Assembly: GCA_963965975.1 (NCBI GenBank)
Contig: OZ014422.1
Location: forward strand, 4,301,155 to 4,365,154
DNA: 64,000 bases
Reading direction: 5' to 3'
From: Xestospongia bergquistia
Lineage: Eukaryota > Porifera > Demospongiae > Haplosclerida > Petrosiidae
Shown here: positions 49,180 through 63,560 of the stretch, one piece after another
Layout: every line of letters starts with the position of its first letter
How positions within the stretch are numbered: the first letter of the stretch is position 1
Translations under genes and position numbers: made by a program
The notes under the pieces: generated by a model
Databases searched by the model: none
Seen by the model: the letters and a program-made list of their open reading frames with translations, nothing else
What the model was told of the DNA's origin: nothing

Positions 49180-51605
49180 ATTTGAAGATTTTAGAAGGTT
49201 TACACTATTGAGTAAATTTTATAAAGTAAACTGCTCATTCTAAAGGACTCTATGGTTCTAACTAAATAAACTGCTACTAACAGTTTAGTAAGTTCGTTTG
49301 CATTAACAGTCTAAGGTCTTTAATTTAAAGACTTTAGAAGGTTTAGACTATTGAGTAAAGTGTATAAAGTAAACTGCTCATTCTAAAGGACTCTATGGGA
49401 CTAACGAAATAAACTGCTATTAACAGTTTAGTAAGTTGGTTCGCATTAAAACTCTAAAGTCTTTAATTTAAAGACTTTAGAACGTTGTGACAATTGAGTA
49501 AAGTTTATAAAGTAAACAGCTCAGTCTAATGGACTCTATGAAACTAAATAATTAAACTGCTATTAACAGTTTAGTAAGTTTGTTTGCAATAACACTCTAA
49601 AGTCTTTAATTTAAGGACTTTAGAGGTTTAGACTATTGAGTAAATTTTATAAAGTAAACTGTTCAATATAAAGGACTCTATGGGACTAACGGAATAAACT
49701 GCTATTAACAGTTTAGTAATTTGGTTTCATTAACACTCTAAAGTCTTTAATTTAAAGACTTTAGAAGGTTGTGACTATTGAGTGAAGTTTATAAAGTAAA
49801 CAGCTCTGTCCAAAGGACTTTATGAAACTAAATAAATAAACAGTTATTAACAGTTTAGTAAGTTGGTTTGCATTAACACTCTAAAGTCTTTAATTTAAAA
49901 ACTTTAGAAGGTTTACACTATTGAGTGAAGTTTATAAAGTAAACAGCTCAGTCTAAAGGACTCTATGGGACTAACTAAATAAACTGATATTAACAGTTTA
50001 GTAAGTTGGTTTGCATTAAATCTCTAAAGTCTTTAATTTAAAGACTTTAGAAGGTTTGGAATATTGAGTAAATTTTATAAAGTAAACTGGTCAGTCTAAA
50101 GGACTCTATGGGACTATCTAAATAATCTGCTATTAACAGTTTAGTAAGTTGGTTTGCATTAACACTCTAAAGTCTTTAATTTAAAGACTTTAGAAGGTTG
50201 TGACTATTGAATGAAGTTTATAAAGTAAACAGCTCAGTCTAAAGGACTCTATTGAACTAAATAAACAAACTGCTATTAACGGTTTAGTCAGTTGGTTTGC
50301 ATCAACACTCTAAAGTCTTTAAATTAAAGACTTTAGAAGTTCAGACTATTGAGTAAAGTTTATAATGTAAACAGCTCAGTCTAAAGGAGTCTATGAAATT
50401 AACTAAATAAACTGCTATTAACAGTTTAGTAAGTTGGTTTGCATTAACACTCTAAAGTCTTTAATTTAAAGACTTTATAATGTTTGGACTGTTGATTGAA
50501 GTTTTCAAAGTAAACTGCTCAGTATAAAGGCCTCTATGGGACTAATGAAATAACTGCTATTAACAGTTTAGTAAGTTGTTTTGCATTAACACTCTAAAGT
50601 CTTTAAATTAAAGTGTTTAGAATTTTAGACTATTGAGTGAAGTTTATAAAGTAAAGTGCTTACTCTAAAGGACTCTATGGGACTTACTAAATAAACTGTT
50701 ATTAACAGTTTAGCAAGTTGGATTGCATTAACATTCTAAAGTCTTTAATTTAAAGACGTTAGATGGCTTACACTATTGAGTGAATATTATAAGGTAAACA
50801 GCTCAGTCTAAAGGACTCTATGAAACTAAATAAATAAACTGCTTTTTAAAGTTTAGTAAGTTGGTTTGCAGTAAAACTCTGAAGTACTTTAATTTAAAGA
50901 CTTTAGAAGGTTTAGACTATTGAGTAATTTTGTTAAAGTAAACTGCTCATTCTAAAGGACTCTATGGGACTAACTAAATAAACTGCTATTAACAGTTCTT
51001 TAAGTTGGTTTGCATTAAAACTCTAAAGTCTTTAATTTAAAGACTTTAGAAGGTTGTGACAATTGAGTGAAGTTTATAAAGTAAACAGCTCAGTCAAAAG
51101 GACTCAATGAATCTAAATAAATAAACTGCTATTAACAGTTTAGTAAGTTGGTTTGCATTAACACTCTAAAGTCTTTAATTTAAAGCCTTTAGAAGGTTTA
51201 GACTATTGAGTAAATTTTATAAAGTGAACTGGTCAGTCTAAAGGACTCTATGGGACTATCTAAATAATCTGCTATTAACAGTTTAGTAAGTTGGTTTGCA
51301 TTAACACTCTAAAGTCTTTAATTTAAAGACTTTAGAATGTTTGGACTGTTGAGTGAAGTTTACAAAGTAAACTGTTCAGTCTAAAGGACTCTATGGGACT
51401 AATCAAATAACTGCTATTAACAGTTTTGAAAGGTGTTTTGCATTAACACTCTAAAGTCTTTAAATTAAAGTTTTTAGAAGGTTTAGACTATTGAGTAAAG
51501 TTTATAAAGTAAAGAGCTTAGTCTAAAGGACTCTATGGGACTAACTAAACAAAATATTATCAACTGTTTAGCAAGTTGGTTTGCATTAACACTCTAAAGT
51601 CTTTA
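49180..51605 (-). repeat. 17-monomer duplicated unit, first copy (about 2,426 bp)
   Basis: Near-identical to 51606-54031, offset 2426. Shared rare variants include TTTGAAGATTTTAGAAGG, CTATGGTTCTAAC, GGACTTTAGAGG, AGAAGTTCAGAC, GGCCTCTATGG, TAAGGTAAAC and AAACAAAATATTATCAAC. The few differences include ACTAAATAAA against CATAATAAA in the second monomer. Confidence 0.9.
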
Positions 51606-54031
51606 ATTTGAAGATTTTAGAAGGTTTACACTATTGAGTAAATTTTATAAAGTAAACTGCTCATTCTAAAGGACTCTATGGTTCTAACATAATAAACTGC
51701 TACTAACAGTTTAGTAAGTTCGTTTGCATTAACAGTCTAAGGTCTTTAATTTAAAGACTTTAGAAGGTTTAGACTATTGAGTAAAGTGTATAAAGTAAAC
51801 TGCTCATTCTAAAGGACTCTATGGGACTAACGAAATAAACTGCTATTAACAGTTTAGTAAGTTGGTTCGCATTAAAACTCTAAAGTCTTTAATTTAAAGA
51901 CTTTAGAACGTTGTGACAATTGAGTAAAGTTTATAAAGTAAACAGCTCAGTCTAATGGACTCTATGAAACTAAATAATTAAACTGCTATTAACAGTTTAG
52001 TAAGTTTGTTTGCAATAACACTCTAAAGTCTTTAATTTAAGGACTTTAGAGGTTTAGACTATTGAGTAAATTTTATAAAGTAAACTGTTCAATATAAAGG
52101 ACTCTATGGGACTAACGGAATAAACTGCTATTAACAGTTTAGTAATTTGGTTTCATTAACACTCTAAAGTCTTTAATTTAAAGACTTTAGAAGGTTGTGA
52201 CTATTGAGTGAAGTTTATAAAGTAAACAGCTCTGTCCAAAGGACTTTATGAAACTAAATAAATAAACAGTTATTAACAGTTTAGTAAGTTGGTTTGCATT
52301 AACACTCTAAAGTCTTTAATTTAAAAACTTTAGAAGGTTTACACTATTGAGTGAAGTTTATAAAGTAAACAGCTCAGTCTAAAGGACTCTATGGGACTAA
52401 CTAAATAAACTGATATTAACAGTTTAGTAAGTTGGTTTGCATTAAATCTCTAAAGTCTTTAATTTAAAGACTTTAGAAGGTTTGGAATATTGAGTAAATT
52501 TTATAAAGTAAACTGGTCAGTCTAAAGGACTCTATGGGACTATCTAAATAATCTGCTATTAACAGTTTAGTAAGTTGGTTTGCATTAACACTCTAAAGTC
52601 TTTAATTTAAAGACTTTAGAAGGTTGTGACTATTGAATGAAGTTTATAAAGTAAACAGCTCAGTCTAAAGGACTCTATTGAACTAAATAAACAAACTGCT
52701 ATTAACGGTTTAGTCAGTTGGTTTGCATCAACACTCTAAAGTCTTTAAATTAAAGACTTTAGAAGTTCAGACTATTGAGTAAAGTTTATAATGTAAACAG
52801 CTCAGTCTAAAGGAGTCTATGAAATTAACTAAATAAACTGCTATTAACAGTTTAGTAAGTTGGTTTGCATTAACACTCTAAAGTCTTTAATTTAAAGACT
52901 TTATAATGTTTGGACTGTTGATTGAAGTTTTCAAAGTAAACTGCTCAGTATAAAGGCCTCTATGGGACTAATGAAATAACTGCTATTAACAGTTTAGTAA
53001 GTTGTTTTGCATTAACACTCTAAAGTCTTTAAATTAAAGTGTTTAGAATTTTAGACTATTGAGTGAAGTTTATAAAGTAAAGTGCTTACTCTAAAGGACT
53101 CTATGGGACTTACTAAATAAACTGTTATTAACAGTTTAGCAAGTTGGATTGCATTAACATTCTAAAGTCTTTAATTTAAAGACGTTAGATGGCTTACACT
53201 ATTGAGTGAATATTATAAGGTAAACAGCTCAGTCTAAAGGACTCTATGAAACTAAATAAATAAACTGCTTTTTAAAGTTTAGTAAGTTGGTTTGCAGTAA
53301 AACTCTGAAGTACTTTAATTTAAAGACTTTAGAAGGTTTAGACTATTGAGTAATTTTGTTAAAGTAAACTGCTCATTCTAAAGGACTCTATGGGACTAAC
53401 TAAATAAACTGCTATTAACAGTTCTTTAAGTTGGTTTGCATTAAAACTCTAAAGTCTTTAATTTAAAGACTTTAGAAGGTTGTGACAATTGAGTGAAGTT
53501 TATAAAGTAAACAGCTCAGTCAAAAGGACTCAATGAATCTAAATAAATAAACTGCTATTAACAGTTTAGTAAGTTGGTTTGCATTAACACTCTAAAGTCT
53601 TTAATTTAAAGCCTTTAGAAGGTTTAGACTATTGAGTAAATTTTATAAAGTGAACTGGTCAGTCTAAAGGACTCTATGGGACTATCTAAATAATCTGCTA
53701 TTAACAGTTTAGTAAGTTGGTTTGCATTAACACTCTAAAGTCTTTAATTTAAAGACTTTAGAATGTTTGGACTGTTGAGTGAAGTTTACAAAGTAAACTG
53801 TTCAGTCTAAAGGACTCTATGGGACTAATCAAATAACTGCTATTAACAGTTTTGAAAGGTGTTTTGCATTAACACTCTAAAGTCTTTAAATTAAAGTTTT
53901 TAGAAGGTTTAGACTATTGAGTAAAGTTTATAAAGTAAAGAGCTTAGTCTAAAGGACTCTATGGGACTAACTAAACAAAATATTATCAACTGTTTAGCAA
54001 GTTGGTTTGCATTAACACTCTAAAGTCTTTA
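51606..54031 (-). repeat. 17-monomer duplicated unit, second copy (about 2,426 bp)
   Basis: Adjacent head-to-tail copy of 49180-51605. The similarity ends near 54031, where the following monomer has GACGTTAGAAGC instead of GAAGATTTTAG. This is the cleanest large duplication of the right arm and among the most recent events in the window. Confidence 0.9.
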
Positions 54032-57000
54032 ATTTAAAGACGTTAGAAGCTTTACACAATTGGGTGAAGTTTATAAAGTAAACAGCTCAGTCCAAAGGAC
54101 TCTATGAAACTAAATAAATAAACTGCTTTTAACAGTTTAGTAAGTTTGTTTGCATTAACACTCTAATGTCCTTAATTTAAAGACTTTGCAAGGTTTAGAC
54201 TATTGAGTGAAATTTATAAAGTAAACAGCTCAGTCTAAAGGACTCTATGGGACTGATTAAATAAACCGCTATTAACAGTTTAGTAAGTTGGTTTGCATTA
54301 ACACTCTAAAGTCTTTAATTTAAAGACTTTAGAAGCTTTATACTATTGAGTGAAGTTTATAAAGTAAACTGGTCAGATTAAAGGACTCTATGGGACTGAC
54401 GAAATAAACTGCTATTAACAGTTCAGTAAGAATGTTTGCATTAACACTATAAAGTCTTTAATTTAAGGACTTTAAAAGGTTGTGATTATAGAGTGAACTT
54501 TATAAAGTAAACAGCTCAGTCTAAAGGACTCTATGAAACTAAATAAATAAACTGCTTTTAACAGTTTTGTAAGTTGGTTTGCATTAACTCTCTAAAGTCT
54601 TTAATTTAAAGACTTTAGAAGGTTTAGACTACTGAGTAAAGTTTATAAAGTAAACAGCTCAGTCCAAAGGACTCTATGGGACTAACTAAATAATCTGCTA
54701 TTAACAGTTTAGTAAGTTGGTTTGCATTAACACTCTAAAGTCTTTAATTTAAAGACTTTAGAAGGTTTAGACTATTGAGTAAATTTTATAAAGTAAACTG
54801 GTCAGTCTTAAGGACTCTATGGGACTAACGAAATAAACAACTATTAACAGTTTAGTCAGATGGTTTGCATTAACACTCTAAAGTCTTTAATTTAAAGACT
54901 TTAGAAGGTTGTGACTATAGAGTGAAGTTTATAAAGTAAACACCTCAGTCTAATGGACTCTATGAAACTAAATAAATAAAGTGCTATTAACAGTTTAGTA
55001 AGTTTGTTTGCATTAACACTATAAAGTCTTTTATTTAAAAACTTTTGAAGGTTTAGCATATTGAGAGTAGTTTATTAAGTAAACAGCTCAGTCTAAAGGA
55101 CTCTACGGGGCAAACTAAATAAACTTCTATTAACAGCTTAGTAAGTTGGTTTGCATTAACACTCTAAAGTCTTTAATTTAAAGACTTTAGAAGGTTTAGA
55201 CTATTGAGTAAACTTTATAAAGTAAACTGGTCATGCTAAAGGACTCTATGGGACTAGCTAAATAAACTGCTATTAACAGTGTAGTAAGTTGGTTCTCATT
55301 AACACTCTCAAGTCTTTAATTTTAAGCCTTTAGAAGGTTTAGACTATTGAGTAAATTTTATAAAGTAAACAGGTCAGTCTAAAGTACTCTATGGGACTAT
55401 CGAAATAAACTGCTATTAACAGTTCAGTAAGATAGTTTGCATTAACTCTATAAAGTCTTTAATTTAAAGACTTTAAAAGGTTGTGACTATTGAGTGAACT
55501 TTATACAGTAAACAACTCAGTCTAAAAACTCTATGAAACTAAATAAATAAACTGCTTTTAACAGTTTAGTAAGTTGGTTTGCATTAAAACTCTAAAGTCT
55601 TTAATTTAAAGAATTTAGAAATTTTTGACTATTGAGTGAAGTTTATAAAGTAAACAGCTCAGTCTAAAGGACTCTATTAAACTAAATAAATAAAGTGCTA
55701 TTAACAGTTTAGTAAGTTGGTTTGCATTAACACTCTAAAGTCTTTAATTTAAAGACTTTAGAAGGCTTAGACTATTGAGTGAATTTTATAAAGTAAACAG
55801 CTCCGTCTTAAGGTCTCTATGGGACTAACTAAATAAACTGCTATTAACAGTTTAGTAAGTTCGTTAGCATTAACACTCTAAAGTCTTTAATTTAAAGACT
55901 TTAGAAGGTTTAGACTATTGAGTAAATTTTATAAAGTAAACTGGTCAGTGTAAAGGACTCTATGGGACTGACGAAATAAACTGCTCTTAACAGTTCAGTA
56001 AGGTGGTTTGCATTAACACTCTAAAGTCTTTAATTTAAAGACTTTAAAAGGTTGTGACTATTGAGTGAAGTTTATAAAGTAAACAGCTCAGTCTAAAGGA
56101 CTATACGAAACTAAATAAATAAACTGCTTTTAACAGTTTAGTACGTTCGTTTGCATTAACACTCTAAAGTCTTTAATTTAAAGACTTTACAAGGTTTAGC
56201 ATATTGAGTGAAGTTTATAAAGTAAACAGCTCAGTCTAAGGGACTCTATGAGACTAACTAAATAAATTTCTATTAACAGTTTAGTAAGTTCGTTTGCATT
56301 AAAACTCTAAAGTCTTTAATTTAAAGACTTTAGAAGGTTTAGACTATTGAGTAAATTTTATAAAGTAAACTGGTCAGTCTAAAGGACTCTATGGGAGTAG
56401 CTAAATAAACGGCTATTAACAGTTTAGTAAGATGGTTTGCATTAACACTCTAAAGTCTTTAATTAAAAGACTTTAGAAATTTGTGACTATTGAGTGAAGT
56501 TTATAAAGTAAACAGCTCAGTCCAAAGGACTCTATGAAACTTAATAAATAAACTGCTTTTAAAAGTTTAGTAAGTTGGTTTGCATTAACACTCTAAAGTC
56601 TTTAATTTAAAGAATTTAGAAGGTTTAGAATACAGAGCAAATTTTATAAAGAAAACTGGTCAGTCTAAAGGACTCTATGAAACTAACTAAATAAGGTGCT
56701 ATTAACAGTTTAGTAAGTTGGTTTGCATTAAAACTCTAAAGTCTTTAATTTAAAGACTTTAGAACGTTTAGGCTATTGAGTAAAGTTTTTAAAGTAAACA
56801 GCTCTGTCTAAAGGACTCTATGGGACTAACTAAATAATCTGCTATTAACATTTTAGTAAATTTGTTTGCATTAACACTCCAAATTCTTTAATATAAAGAC
56901 TTTAGAAGGTTTAGACTATTGAGTAAATTTTATAATGTAAACTGGTCAGTCTAAAGGACTCCATGGGACTAACGAAATAAACTACTATTAACAGTTTAGT

Positions 57001-57877
57001 AAGTTGGTTTGCATTAACAATCTAAAGTCTTTAAATTAAAGAGTTTAGAAGGTTTAGACTATTGAGTGAAGTTTATAATGTAAACAGCTAAGTCTAAAGG
57101 ACTCTATGGGACTAACTAAATAAAATGTTATTAACAGTTTAACAATTTGGTTTGCATTAACAATCTACAGTGTTTAATTTAATAATGTTAGAAGGTTTAG
57201 ACTATTAAGTGAAGCTTATAAAGTAAACAGCTCAGTCCAAAGGACTCTATTGGACTAACTAAATAAACTGCTATTAACAGTTTAGTAAGATGGTTTGCAT
57301 TAACACTCTAAAGTCTTTAATTTAAAGAATTAAGAGGGTTTAAAATACTGAGTAAATTTTATAAAGTAAACCGATCAGTCTAAAGGACTCTATGGGACTA
57401 ACTAAATAAACTGCTATTAAAAGTTTAGTAGGTAGGTTTGAATTAACACTCTAAAGTCTTTAATTTAAAGACTTTAGAAATTTGTGACTATTGAGTGAAT
57501 ATTAAAAAGTAAACTGCTCATTCTAAAGAACTCTATGAAACTAAATAAATAAAGTACTATTAACAGTTTAGTAGTTGGTTTGCATTAACAATCTAAAATC
57601 TTTAATTTAAAGACGTTAGAAGGTTTAGACTATTGAGTGATGTTTATAAAGTAAACAGCTCCTTCAAAAGGACTCTATGAAACTAAATAAATAAAGTGCT
57701 ATTAACAGTTTAGTAAGTTTGTTTGCATTAACACTCTAAAGTCTTTAAATTAAAGACTTTAGAAGGTTTAGAATATTGAGTGAAGTTTATAAAGTAAACA
57801 GCTCAGTCTAAGGGATTCAATAAAACTAAATAAATAAGCTGCTATTAACAGTTTAGTAAGTTGGTTTGCATTAACAC

Positions 57878-57906
57878 TCTAAAGTCTTTAATTTAAAGAC
57901 TTTAGA
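57878..57906. repeat. 29-bp near-palindrome of the monomer (example, right arm)
   Basis: TCTAAAGTCTTTAA, central T, TTAAAGACTTTAGA: the same dyad as in the left arm. Because it is nearly symmetric, it reads almost the same in both arms; only the central base changes strand. Confidence 0.85.
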
Positions 57907-58439
57907 AGGTTTAGACTATTGAGTGAAGTTTATAAAGTAAACAGCTCAGTCTAAAGGACTCTATGGGACTAACTAAATAAACTGCTATTAACAGTTTAGT
58001 AAGTTCGTTTGCATTAAAACTCTAAAGTCTTTAATTTAAAGACTTCAGAAGGTTTAGACTATTGAGTAAATTTTAGAAAGTAAACTGCTCAATCTAAAGG
58101 ACTCTATGGGACTAAATAAATAAACTGCTATTAACAGTTTAGCAAGTTGGTTTGCATTAACACTCTAAAGTCTTTAATTTAAAGACTTTAGAAGGTTTAG
58201 ACTAATGAGTAAAGCTTGTAAAGTAAAATGCATAGTCTAAAGGACTCTATGGGACTAACTAAATAAACTGCTGTTAACAGTTTAGTAAGTTTGTTTGCAT
58301 TAACACTCTAAAGTCTTTAATTTAAAGACTTTAGAAGGTTCAGACTATTGAGTAAAGTTTATAAAGTAGAAAGCTCAGTCTAAAGGACTATCTGAAATTA
58401 ACTAAATAAAATACTATTAACAGTTTAGTAAGTTGGTTT

Positions 58440-61400
58440 GCATTAACACTCTAAAGTCTTTAATTTAAAGACTTTAGAATGTTTGGACTGTTGAGTGAAG
58501 TTTACAAAGTAAACTGCTAAGTCTAAAGGACTCTATGGGACAAATGAAATAACTGCTATTAACAGTTTTCAAGTTGTTTTGCATTAACAATCTAAAGTCT
58601 TTAAATTAACGTATTTAGAAGGTTTAGACCATTTACTGAAGTTGATAAAGTAAAGAGCTTAGTCTAAAGTACTCTGTGGGACTAACTAAATAAACTGTTA
58701 TTAACAGTTTAGCAAGTTGGTTTACATTAACACTCTTAAGTCTTTAATTTAAAGACATTAGAAGTTTTACACTATTGAGTGTAGTTTATAATGTAAACAG
58801 CTCAGTATAAAGGACTCTATGAAACTAAATAAATAAACTGCTTTTAACAGTTTAGTATGTTCGTTTGCATTAAAACTCTAAAGTCTTTAGTTTAAAGACT
58901 TTAGAAGGTTTAGACTATTGATTGAAGTTTATAAAGTAAACAGCTCAGTATAAAGGACTCTACGGGACTAACTAAATAAACTGCTATTAACAGTTTAGTA
59001 AGTTGGTCTGCGTTAACACTGTAAAGTCTTTAATTTAAAGAATTTAGAATGTTTAGAATACTGAGTAAATCTTATAAAGTAAACTGGTCAGTTTAAAGGA
59101 CTCTATGGGACTAACTAAATAAACTGCTATTAACGGTTTAGTAGGTTGGTTTGCATTAACACTCTAAAGTCTTTAATTTAAAGACTTTAGAAGGTTGTGA
59201 CTATTGAGTGAAGTTTATAAAGTAAACAGCTCAGTCTAAAGGACTCTATGGGACTAACTAAATAATCTGCTATTAACAGTTTAGTAAGTTTGTTTGCATT
59301 AACACTCTAAAGTCTTTAATTTAAAGACTTTAGAAGGTTTAGACTATTGAGTAAATTTTATAAAGTAAGCTGGTCAGTCTAAACGACTCTATGGGAGTAA
59401 CGAAATAAACTGCTATTAACAGTTTAGTAAGATGGTTTGCATTAACATTCTAAGGTCTTTAATTTAAAGACTTTAGAAGGTTTAGACTATAGAGTGAACT
59501 TTACAAAGTAAACAGCTCAGTCTAAAGGACTCTATGAAACTAAATAAATAAACTGCTTTTAACAGTTTAGTTAGTTGCTTTGCATTAATACTCTAAAGTC
59601 TTTTATTTAAAGACTTTAGAAGGTTTAGATTATTGAGTGAAGTTTATAAAGTAAACAGCTCAGTCTAGAGGACTCTATGGGACTAACTAAATAAACTGCT
59701 ATTAACTGTTTAGTAAGTTGGTTTGCATGAAAACTCTAAAGTCTTTAATTTAAAGACTTTAGAAGGTTTAGACTATTGAGTAAAGTTTAGAAAGTAAACC
59801 GCTCAATCTAAAGGACTCTATGGGACTATCTAAATAAACTGTTATTAACAGTTTAGTAAGTTCGTTTGCATTAACACTCTTAATTTAAAGACTTTAGAAG
59901 GTTTAGCCTATTGAGTAAAGTTTATAAAGTAGACAGCTCAGTCTAAAGGACTCTATGAAGTTAACTAAATAAACTGCTATTAACAGTTTAGAAAGTTGGT
60001 TTGCATTAACACTCTAAAGTCTTTAATTTAAAGACTTTAGAATGTTTGGACTGTTGAGTGATGTTTACAAAGTAAACTGCTCAGTCTAAAGGACTCTATG
60101 GGACTAATGAAGTAACAGCTATTAACAGTTTTCAAGTTGTTTTGCATTAACACTCTAAAGTCTTTAAATTAAATTGTTTAGAAGGTTTAGACTATTGAGT
60201 GAAGTTTATAAGGTAAAGAGCTTAGTCTAAAGTACACTGTGGGACTAACTAAATAAGCTGTTATTAACAGTTTAGCAAGTTGGTTTGCATTAACACTCTA
60301 AAATCTTTAATTTAAAGACATTAGAAGTTTTACACTATTGAGTGTAGTTTATAAAGTAAACAGCTCAGTCTAAAGGACTCTATGAAACTAAATAAATAAA
60401 CTGCTTTTAACAGTTTAGTATGTTGGTTTGAATTAACACTCTAAAGTCTTTAATTTAAAGACTTTAAAAGGTTTAGACTATTGAGTGAAGTTTATAAAGT
60501 AAACAGCTCAGTCTAAAGGACTCTATTAAACTAAATAAATAAAGTGCTATTAACAGTTTAGTAAGTTGCTTTGCATTAACACTCTAAAGTCTTTATTTTA
60601 ATGACTTTAGAAGGTTTAGACTATAGAGTAAAGTTTGTAAAGTAAACAGCTCAGTCTAAAGGACTCTATGGGACTAAATAAATAAACTGCTATTAACAGT
60701 TTAGTAAGTTGGTTTGCATTAACACTCTAAAGTCTTTAAATTAAAGACTTTAGAAGGTTTAGACTATTGTGTAAATTTTTTAAAGTAAACTGGTCAGTCT
60801 AAAGGACTCTATAGGACTAATGAAATAACTGCTATTAACAGTTTAGTAAGTTTTTTAGCATTAACACTCTAAAGTCTTTAAATTAAAGTGTTTAGAAGGT
60901 TTAAACTATTGAGTGAAGTTTATAAAGTAAAGAGCTTAGTCTAAAGGAATGTATGGGACAAAGTAAAAAAACTGCTATTAACAATTTAGTAAGTTTGTTT
61001 GCATTAATACGCTAAAGTCTTCAAATTAAAGAGTTTAAAAGGTTTAGACTATGGCGTAAATTTTATAAAGTAAACTCCTCATTCTAAAGGACTCTATGGA
61101 ACGAACTAAATGAACTGTTATTAACAGTTTAGTAAGATGGTTTGCATTAACAATCTAAAGTCTTTAAATTAAAGAGTTTAGAAGGTTTAGACTATTGAGT
61201 GAAGTTTAAAATGTAAACAGCACAGTCTAAAGAACTCTATTGGACTAACTAAATAAACTGTTATTAACAATTTAACAAGTTGGCTAGCATTAACACTCTA
61301 CAGTCTTTAATTTAAAGATGTTAGAAGGTTTAGACTATTAAGTGAAGTTTATAAAGTAAACAGCTCAGTCCAAAGGACTCTATGACACTAAATAAATAAA

Positions 61401-63560
61401 CTGCTTTTAACACTTTAGTAAGTTGGCTTGGATTAACACTCTAAAGTCTTTAATTTAAAGACTTTCGAAGGTTTAGACTATTGAGTGAAGTTTATAAGGT
61501 AAACAGCTCATTCAAAAGGACTCAATGAAACTAAATAAATAAAGTGCTATTAACAGTTTAGTAAGTTTGTTTACATTAACACTCCAAAGTCTATAAATTA
61601 AAGACTTCTGAAGGTTTAGACTATTGAGTGAAGTTTATAAAGTAAACAGCTCAATCTAAAGGACTCAATAAAACTAAATAAATAAACTGCTATTAACAGT
61701 TTAGTAAGTTGGTTTGCATTAAAACTCTAAAGTCTTTATTTTAAAGACTTGAGAAGGTTTAGACTATTGAGTAAAGTTTAGAAAGTAGACTGCTCAATCT
61801 AAAGGACTCTATGGGACTAACTAAATAAACTGCTATTAACAGTTTAGTAAGTTGGTTTGCATTAACACTCTAAAGTCTTTAAATTAAAGACTTTAGAAGG
61901 TTTAGACTATTGAGTAAAGCTTGTAAAGTAAGCTGCATAGTCTAAAGGACTCTATGGGACTAACTAAGTAAACTCCTATTAACAGTTTAGTAAGTTTGTT
62001 TGCATTAAAACTCTAAAGTCTTTAAATTAAAGACTTTAGAAGGTTTAGACTATTGAGTAAAGTTTATAAAGTAGACAGCTCAGTCTAAAGGACTCTCTGA
62101 AATTAACTAAAAAAACTACTATTAACTGTTTAGTAAGTTGGTTTGCATTAACACTCTAAAGTCTTTAATTTAAAGACTTTAGAATGTTTGGACTGTTGAG
62201 TGATGTTTACAAAGGAAACTGCTCAGTCTAAAGGACACTATGGGACAAAGGAAATAACTGCTATTAACAGTTTTCAAGTTGTTTTGCATTAACAATCTAA
62301 AGTCTTTAAATTAAAGTGTTTAGAAGTTTTAGACTATTGAGTGAAGTTTATAAAGTAAAGAGCTTAGTCTAAAGTACTCTGTGGGACTAACTAAATAAAC
62401 TGTTATTAACAGTTTAGCAAGTTGGTTTACATTAACACTCTAAAGTCTTTCATTTAAAGATATTAGAAGTTTTACACTATTGAGTGTAGTTTATAATGTT
62501 GACAGCTCAGTCTAAAGGACTCTATGAAACTAAATAAATAAACTGCTTTTAACAGTTTAGTATGTTGGTTTGAATTAACACTTTAAAGTCTTTAATTTAA
62601 AGACTTTAGAAGGTTTAGACTAACGAGTGAAGTTTATAAAGTAAACAGCTCAGTCTAAAGGACTCTACGGGACTAACTAAATAAACTGCTATTAACAGTT
62701 TAGTAAGTTGGTCTGCATTAACAGTCTAAAGTCTTTAATTTAAAGAATTTAGAAGGTTTAGAATACTGAGTAAATTTTATAAAGTAAACTGGTCAGTTTA
62801 AAGGACTCTATGGCACTAACTAAATAAACTGCTATTAACAGTTTAGTAAGTTGGTTTGCATTAACTCTATAAAGTCTTTAATTTAAAGACATTAGAAGGT
62901 TTAGACTATTGAGTGAAGTTTATAAAGTAAACAGCTCAGTCTAAAGGACTCTCTGGGACTAACTAAATAAACTGCTATTAACAGTTTAGTAAGTTGGTTC
63001 GCATTAAAACTCTAAAGTCTTTAATTTAAAGACTTTAGAAGGTTTAGACTATTGAGTAATGTTTAGAAAGTAAACTGCTCAATCTAAAGGACTCTATGGG
63101 ACTAACTATATAAACTGCTATTAACAGTTCATTAAGTTTGTTTGCATTAACACTCTAAAGTCTTTAATTTAAAGACTTTAGAAGGTTTAGACTATTGAGT
63201 AAAGTTTATAAAGTAGACAGCTCAGTCTAAAGGACTCACTGAAATTAACTAAATAAACTACTATTAACAGTTTATTAAGTTGGTTTGCATTAACACTCTA
63301 AAGTCTTTAATTTAAAGACTTTAGAACGTTTGGACTGTTGAGTGAAGTTTACAAAGTAAACTGCTCAGTCTAAAGGACTCTATGGGACAAATGAAATAAC
63401 TGCTATTAACAGTTTTCAAGTTGTTTTGCATTAACAATCTAAAGTCTTTAAATTAAAGTGTTTAGAAGGTTTAGACTATTGAGTGAAGTTTATAAAGTAA
63501 CGAGCTTACTCTAAAGTACTCTGTGTGACTAACTAAATAAACTGTTACTAACAGTTTAGT
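58440..63560 (-). repeat. Recurring multi-monomer block, irregular higher-order repeat
   Basis: A TTTGGACTGTTGAGTGA monomer followed by one with AGTTTTCAAGTTGTTTTGC, then by one with GTACTCTGTG-type variants and GTTTTACACTATTGAGTG, occurs at about 58481, 60044, 62186 and 63328. Spacings are 1563, 2142 and 1142 bp, close to 11, 15 and 8 monomers. The block is preserved while the number of monomers between copies changes. Confidence 0.7.
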
